This document shows, piece by piece, positions 4,433 through 7,044 of a stretch of DNA of 7,044 bases; the first letter of the stretch is position 1, and the number at the start of each line of letters is the position of its first letter. The position numbers and the translations under genes were made by a program. The notes beneath the pieces are model-generated. The model worked only from the letters and a program-made list of their open reading frames with translations, was not told the DNA's origin and made no database searches. Source of the stretch: JAUHWS01 sp964571805 (GTDB lineage Bacteria; Patescibacteriota; Gracilibacteria; UM-FILTER-43-11); NCBI GenBank assembly GCA_964571805.1, contig CAZNDI010000060.1, positions 1 to 7,044 on the forward strand. Reading direction: 5' to 3'.

Positions 4433-5419
4433 TCATAGTCCAGACAATGAATTAAAATAAGAATCAAGATTATTCTGTATCCTCTCCTTAATCGTCTTAT
4501 CCGTATGATACTCAAACGTCTTCCCGGTCAGTTTTTCATAAATTTCGATGTAGCGATAACTCAGCTCTTCCACCAAATCATCCGGGGCTTCGGGGAGCAC
4601 AGGGTCGTTATAGGGGTCACAGTGATCTTTGAACCACAATCTTAAAAACTCTTTGTCAAAATTTTGAGGTTCTTCGTGATTATCAAATCTCTCTTGATAA
4701 GTTTCAGCCACCCAATATCGAGAAGAATCAGGTGTGTGTACTTCATCAGCTAAAACAATGTTGCCCTCAGCATCTTCTCCAAATTCATATTTCGTATCTA
4801 CCAGAATGAAGCCTTTTTCAGCCGCGATTTCCTGACCTCGTTTAAAAATTCTCATCGCATAATCCGCAATTTTATCCCACTTTTCCTCTGACACTAAGCC
4901 TTGGGCGATGATCTCTTCTCGGGAAATCATTTCATCGTGTCCGGTCTCCGGTTTCGTGGTCGGCGTGATGATCGGCGTGTCGAATTTCTGATTTTTCTTC
5001 AGACCATCCGGCAGTTGAACCCCACAGTAATTCCGTGAACCTTTATCGTAATTCACCCAAGCCGAAGTGTCCGTGGTGCCGGTAATGTAGCCTCGCACGA
5101 TCACTTCCACAGGAAAAATCTTCACGGCTTTGACGATGGCCACATTTGGATCAGGCGTCGCAATCAAATGATTCGGCACAATATCTTTCGTCTGTTCAAA
5201 CCAGAAGGCTGAAAATAAGTTCAACACCCCGCCTTTAAATGGAATCGCGGCCAAAACCCGATCAAACGCCGACTGCCGGTCGGTCGTGATGATGATGCGT
5301 TTTCCGTCCTTCTCATACGTGTCCCTCACCTTGCCCACATGTATTTTTTTATAGCCTGCAAAATCGGTTTCTGTCACGGTATTTTTTAAGTTTTCTTTGA
5401 TGGTGTCTCGATTGGGCAT
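4433..5419 (-). CDS. purC: Phosphoribosylaminoimidazole-succinocarboxamide (SAICAR) synthase
   Basis: This 328-residue cytoplasmic ligase joins CAIR and aspartate with ATP to give SAICAR, the substrate of PurB. The order of motifs is normal: HVGKVRDTYE (27-36), ITTDRQSAFD (44-53), the first SAICAR-synthase signature FPVEVIVRGYITGT (102-115, ending G-T rather than the usual G-S), SAWVNY (119-124), and the second signature LVDTKYEFG (206-214) with DEVHTPDSSRYW (225-236). The length fits the longer PurC type (about 290-330) rather than the E. coli type (about 237). The final residues (SLSGL) and the TGA stop are encoded at the edge of the inverted-repeat cassette, so the natural C-terminus may have been replaced. 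A sound promoter lies upstream, so purC probably opens the cluster. Confidence 0.96.
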   Translation of the reverse strand: MPNRDTIKENLKNTVTETDFAGYKKIHVGKVRDTYEKDGKRIIITTDRQSAFDRVLAAIPFKGGVLNLFSAFWFEQTKDIVPNHLIATPDPNVAIVKAVKIFPVEVIVRGYITGTTDTSAWVNYDKGSRNYCGVQLPDGLKKNQKFDTPIITPTTKPETGHDEMISREEIIAQGLVSEEKWDKIADYAMRIFKRGQEIAAEKGFILVDTKYEFGEDAEGNIVLADEVHTPDSSRYWVAETYQERFDNHEEPQNFDKEFLRLWFKDHCDPYNDPVLPEAPDDLVEELSYRYIEIYEKLTGKTFEYHTDKTIKERIQNNLDSYFNSLSGL

Positions 5420-5457
5420 AGGATTATTTTTAAGTTTCTAAGTTTTAAAACAACTCA

Positions 5458-5485
5458 ATTCTAATCTAAAAGGAGTTGATTTCAA
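5458..5485 (-). promoter_or_regulatory. Sigma-70-like promoter for purC
   Basis: On the minus strand TTGAAA (5480-5485) and TAGAAT (5458-5463) are spaced by 16 bp, with 4 of 6 and 5 of 6 matches to consensus. The predicted start is near 5451, giving a leader of about 32 nt. This is the best-looking promoter in the window and would drive purC and perhaps the genes after it. Confidence 0.55.
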
Positions 5486-5513
5486 AATGAATTATGGTTT
5501 TTATGCCCGTTTA

Positions 5514-5537
5514 TAGTTTACAGTTTAGTGTAAACTA
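5514..5537. promoter_or_regulatory. Operator-like palindrome in the purC / aminopeptidase divergent region
   Basis: TAGTTTACA-gtttag-TGTAAACTA is a perfect 9-bp inverted repeat with a 6-bp spacer, placed between the two divergent genes. It lies 29 bp upstream of the purC -35 and about 30 bp upstream of the aminopeptidase -10, where one dimeric regulator could reach both promoters. It does not match the E. coli PurR box. The regulator is unknown. Confidence 0.45.
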
Positions 5538-5566
5538 TCAACTTGCTTAAAATCTGTCTTTTATCG

Positions 5567-5575
5567 TGTTATAGT
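5567..5575 (+). promoter_or_regulatory. Extended -10 promoter for the aminopeptidase gene
   Basis: TGT-TATAGT is an extended -10 (TGn plus 5 of 6 TATAAT matches). It predicts a start near 5582, only about 15 nt before the ATG at 5597. No strong -35 is seen at the right distance, as is common with extended -10 promoters. Confidence 0.45.
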
Positions 5576-5596
5576 TTCATCATTAGTTATGAAATC

Positions 5597-6676
5597 ATGA
5601 AAACCCGAATCAAAAACCTCCAAACCCTCCTCCAAACCAAAAACCTCCCCGCCCTCCTGGTCACCAACCCCTATAACGTCCGTTACCTCACAGGTTTTGT
5701 GGGGACGAATGGGAGTTTATTGGTTACCCCCAAAAAACATATCCTCATCACTGATGCCCGTTATTTTATGACCGCCCAGAAAGCCGGTGTGCCTTATTAT
5801 GACCAGGCCAAAGGACTTAAAGGGCTGATGGGCAAGCTAGAGAAAATTGGATTTGAAGAAGGGGATATGACGGTGGCTCAACTCAAAGCTTACAAAAAAG
5901 CTTTACCGGGACTTAAGTGGAAAGCGACTGAGGGAATCGTTGAATCGTTACGAATCATCAAAGATGAGACTGAAATCAAGCTCATCAAAAAGGCAGTCAA
6001 AATTGCGTGTGAGGTACTGAACCAACTCCAAAAATTCTTAAAACCGGGTCGGACGGAAGATGAGATTGAATGGGAATTACTCAAGATCAGTCGTGAGTTG
6101 GGCGCGGATGGATTTTCTTTTCCTCCCATCATCACCTTTGGCAAAGATACCGCGGACATTCATCATCAAAAAGGAACGAATAAACTCAAAAAAGGAGAGA
6201 TGGTTTTGATTGATTCTGGCATCATTTATCAAGGCTACATCACGGACATGACGCGGGTTTTCTTTTATAAAGAAGCCAAAAATAGTGAACAAGAATTTTA
6301 TACAAATTATGAACAAAATTTGTGTTCACTATTTGAACAAAAAATTTATACAAAAGTGTTGGAAGCAAATCAAAAAGCGATTCAATCTGTGGCCGTAGGA
6401 AAGACCTTTGGAGAGATCGATCGCGTCGCCCGAGAGGTCATCGAAAACGCTGGTTTTGGAAAACATTTCACCCACTCGACAGGGCATGGAACAGGTTTAG
6501 AAGTCCATGAGGCCCCGACAGTCTCCAAAAAATCAAAAGAGAAAATCCAGCCTGGCATGGTTTTTACCATTGAACCGGGAATCTACGTTGAAGGCAAAGG
6601 CGGCGTGCGAATTGAAGATATGATTTACGTGAATCCAAAAGGAGGCGTAGAGGTGCTGACGACTTGTCTTAAATAG
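5597..6676 (+). CDS. M24B Xaa-Pro aminopeptidase-type metallopeptidase
   Basis: This 359-residue cytosolic peptidase releases N-terminal residues before proline or cleaves Xaa-Pro dipeptides. The N-terminal creatinase-like domain (about 1-125) has the typical LLVTNPYNVRYLTGFVG. The pita-bread catalytic domain follows with all five metal ligands: D206, D217, H297 (in HSTGHGTG), E326 (TIEPG) and E340, plus the accessory HH at 189-190 and H304. The ATG at 5597 is preferred over an upstream non-ATG extension because the family starts near this residue and the -10 lies at 5570. Residues 231-247 hold an extra stretch absent from the usual spacing between TRVFF and the next helix (KIYTKVLEANQ), encoded by a 53-bp palindrome. 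The frame is kept and all ligands survive, so activity is likely. Aminopeptidase P versus prolidase cannot be decided. Confidence 0.93.
   Translation: MKTRIKNLQTLLQTKNLPALLVTNPYNVRYLTGFVGTNGSLLVTPKKHILITDARYFMTAQKAGVPYYDQAKGLKGLMGKLEKIGFEEGDMTVAQLKAYKKALPGLKWKATEGIVESLRIIKDETEIKLIKKAVKIACEVLNQLQKFLKPGRTEDEIEWELLKISRELGADGFSFPPIITFGKDTADIHHQKGTNKLKKGEMVLIDSGIIYQGYITDMTRVFFYKEAKNSEQEFYTNYEQNLCSLFEQKIYTKVLEANQKAIQSVAVGKTFGEIDRVAREVIENAGFGKHFTHSTGHGTGLEVHEAPTVSKKSKEKIQPGMVFTIEPGIYVEGKGGVRIEDMIYVNPKGGVEVLTTCLK
6281..6333 (+). repeat. In-frame palindromic insertion inside the aminopeptidase gene
   Basis: AATAGTGAACA (6281-6291) pairs perfectly with TGTTCACTATT (6323-6333). After a short interruption AATTTT (6294-6299) pairs with AAAATT (6315-6320), leaving a 15-nt loop. 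Downstream, a direct repeat (GAACAARAATTT then ATACAAA) recurs at about 6287 and 6335 with 3 differences in 20, spaced by 48 nt, which is 16 codons. The peptide between the repeats (EFYTNYEQNLCSLFEQ) is unlike the conserved enzyme around it. Confidence 0.85.
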
Positions 6677-6740
6677 AATCTGAAATCACCCACCTTGTGC
6701 CCTTTTTACTATGAATTATCTCTAAGCATGCCAACTTAAA

Positions 6741-6827
6741 AGCGGTGAGCGGAGAGCGTGGAGCGGTGAGCTTGCTGCAATTTCAAATTGAGATTAGCTC
6801 TTCGCTCTCCACTCACCGCTCTCCACT
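6741..6827. repeat. Inverted heptad repeats forming a nested hairpin
   Basis: Bases 6741-6772 are four and a half heptads (AGCGGTG, AGCGGAG, AGCGTGG, AGCGGTG, AGCT). Bases 6796-6827 hold similar heptads on the other strand. The 32-bp arms pair at 24 of 32 positions, and the loop contains a second palindrome, CAATTT-c-AAATTG (6778-6790). No gene is present in the 253 bases from 6677 to 6929; this repeat and the terminator are its only visible content. Confidence 0.85.
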
Positions 6828-6878
6828 TGTGATTGAAGAAGAGTGAATCGTAGGAAGGTGCGTAGCATGAGTTAAATT

Positions 6879-6912
6879 AAAAAAACCTCGCCGAAGACGG
6901 CGAGGTTTTTTC
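6879..6912. terminator. Bidirectional rho-independent terminator
   Basis: A perfect 8-bp GC-rich stem, CCTCGCCG-aaga-CGGCGAGG (6886-6905), is flanked by an A-tract (6879-6885) and a T-tract (6906-6911), so it can act on both strands. It lies between the convergent aminopeptidase gene and the minus-strand gene at the right edge, 18 bp past the latter's stop codon. Confidence 0.95.
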
Positions 6913-6929
6913 TTTGGTTCCGTTTGAGC

Positions 6930-7043
6930 TTATTTGCAAGCTTCGTGCAAAGTTTTATTTGGGTAGTCGACTAAAAGTGCGCTTTCGCTCGAATAAGATT
7001 TCAAATAATTGGCTGACAAGGATTTCCATTCTAAATCTGTGTC
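6930..7043 (-). CDS. C-terminal end of an unknown protein, truncated by the contig edge
   Basis: The last 37 codons of a minus-strand gene are visible: DTDLEWKSLSANYLKSYS, then SESALLVDYPNKTLHEACK and TAA at 6930-6932. A strong terminator follows by 18 bp, which supports a real gene end. I do not recognise the family. The first 18 visible codons are in the 55-bp repeat also found inverted at bases 1-55, where the frame ends after VET instead. Because this copy continues smoothly to a stop and a terminator, I take it as the original. Confidence 0.6.
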   Translation of the reverse strand, partial: DTDLEWKSLSANYLKSYSSESALLVDYPNKTLHEACK

Positions 7044-7044
7044 A
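6990..7044. repeat. Right copy of 55-bp terminal inverted repeat
   Basis: This is the exact reverse complement of bases 1-55. It lies inside the C-terminal coding region described at 6930-7043 and is probably the source copy. Confidence 0.9.

Larger units (their letters stand above)
3848..4439. mobile_element. Inverted-repeat-flanked GxxExxY cassette between purE and purC
   Basis: A 23-bp segment at 3859-3881 is repeated in inverted orientation at 4405-4427 with one mismatch. The similarity extends outward to 3848 and 4439 with a small indel, giving arms of about 34-35 bp. The nine-base motif ACTATGATT occurs three times in the left arm region (3848, 3873, 3891) and twice, inverted, on the right. 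The cassette runs from two bases before the purE ATG to the purC stop codon, and that stop codon is itself part of the right arm. Inside are the GxxExxY gene and a GC-hairpin repeat copy. There is no transposase, so movement would need a helper enzyme or the GxxExxY nuclease-like protein. The boundaries are my inference from repeat extent. Confidence 0.65.

Noticed and set aside
2703..4435. Recoded UGA (glycine or tryptophan) as in some candidate phyla
   Set aside because: TGA ends the toxin and purC at sensible positions, tryptophans and glycines use standard codons, and no in-frame TGA interrupts a conserved protein.
3848..4440. CRISPR-like array from the ATGATT repeats
   Set aside because: The units are short, irregularly spaced and inverted between the two sides; there are no spacers of constant length and no cas genes.
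1..7044. Terminal inverted repeats as transposon ends or linear replicon telomeres
   Set aside because: The window holds core purine genes and no transposase or replication gene. The right repeat lies inside an open reading frame, identity ends at exactly 55 bp, and no protein-primed or hairpin-telomere features are seen.

Overview
This is a 7 kb bacterial contig with moderate-to-low GC coding regions, AT-rich spacers and almost no recognisable Shine-Dalgarno sequences. Its core is a minus-strand cluster for de novo purine synthesis: purC, purE and purB. PurE is of the class II type, which carboxylates AIR directly. The mix of dispersed repeats, weak ribosome-binding sites and class II PurE would fit an uncultured lineage such as Patescibacteria, but nothing here is diagnostic and I hold that loosely.

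Layout, left to right. Bases 1-55 are an exact inverted copy of the last 55 bases. A broken DUF1801-like gene start (56-126, minus) is fused to this repeat at base 55/56. It lies just downstream of a heme-oxygenase-like diiron oxidase/CADD-family gene (141-848, minus). Next come a 3'-terminal remnant of a second purB (about 950-1018), a small orphan ORF (1034-1294) and full-length purB (1366-2706). purB is coupled by an ATGA overlap to an RHH/RelE toxin-antitoxin pair (2703-3222). A head-to-head pair of GC-rich hairpin repeats (3293-3396) separates this block from purE (3396-3845). Between purE and purC (4433-5419) lies a cassette of about 590 bp flanked by inverted repeats. It carries a GxxExxY-family gene and fits exactly between the purE start codon and the purC stop codon. 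Divergent from purC is an M24B Xaa-Pro-type aminopeptidase (5597-6676, plus). Its coding sequence contains a 53-bp palindrome that appears to have added 16 residues in frame. The right end holds an inverted pair of heptad repeats, a bidirectional terminator and the 3' end of an unknown minus-strand gene (6930-7043).

How it fits together. PurE (AIR to CAIR), PurC (CAIR to SAICAR) and PurB (SAICAR to AICAR, and adenylosuccinate to AMP) are three consecutive or near-consecutive steps. The purine cluster has been invaded repeatedly: by the GxxExxY cassette, by the GC hairpins, and apparently by a replacement that brought purB in attached to a toxin-antitoxin module and left the 3' end of another purB allele downstream. 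The left contig end looks like a fold-back chimera (amplification or assembly) or a real inversion junction, so bases 1-126 need caution.
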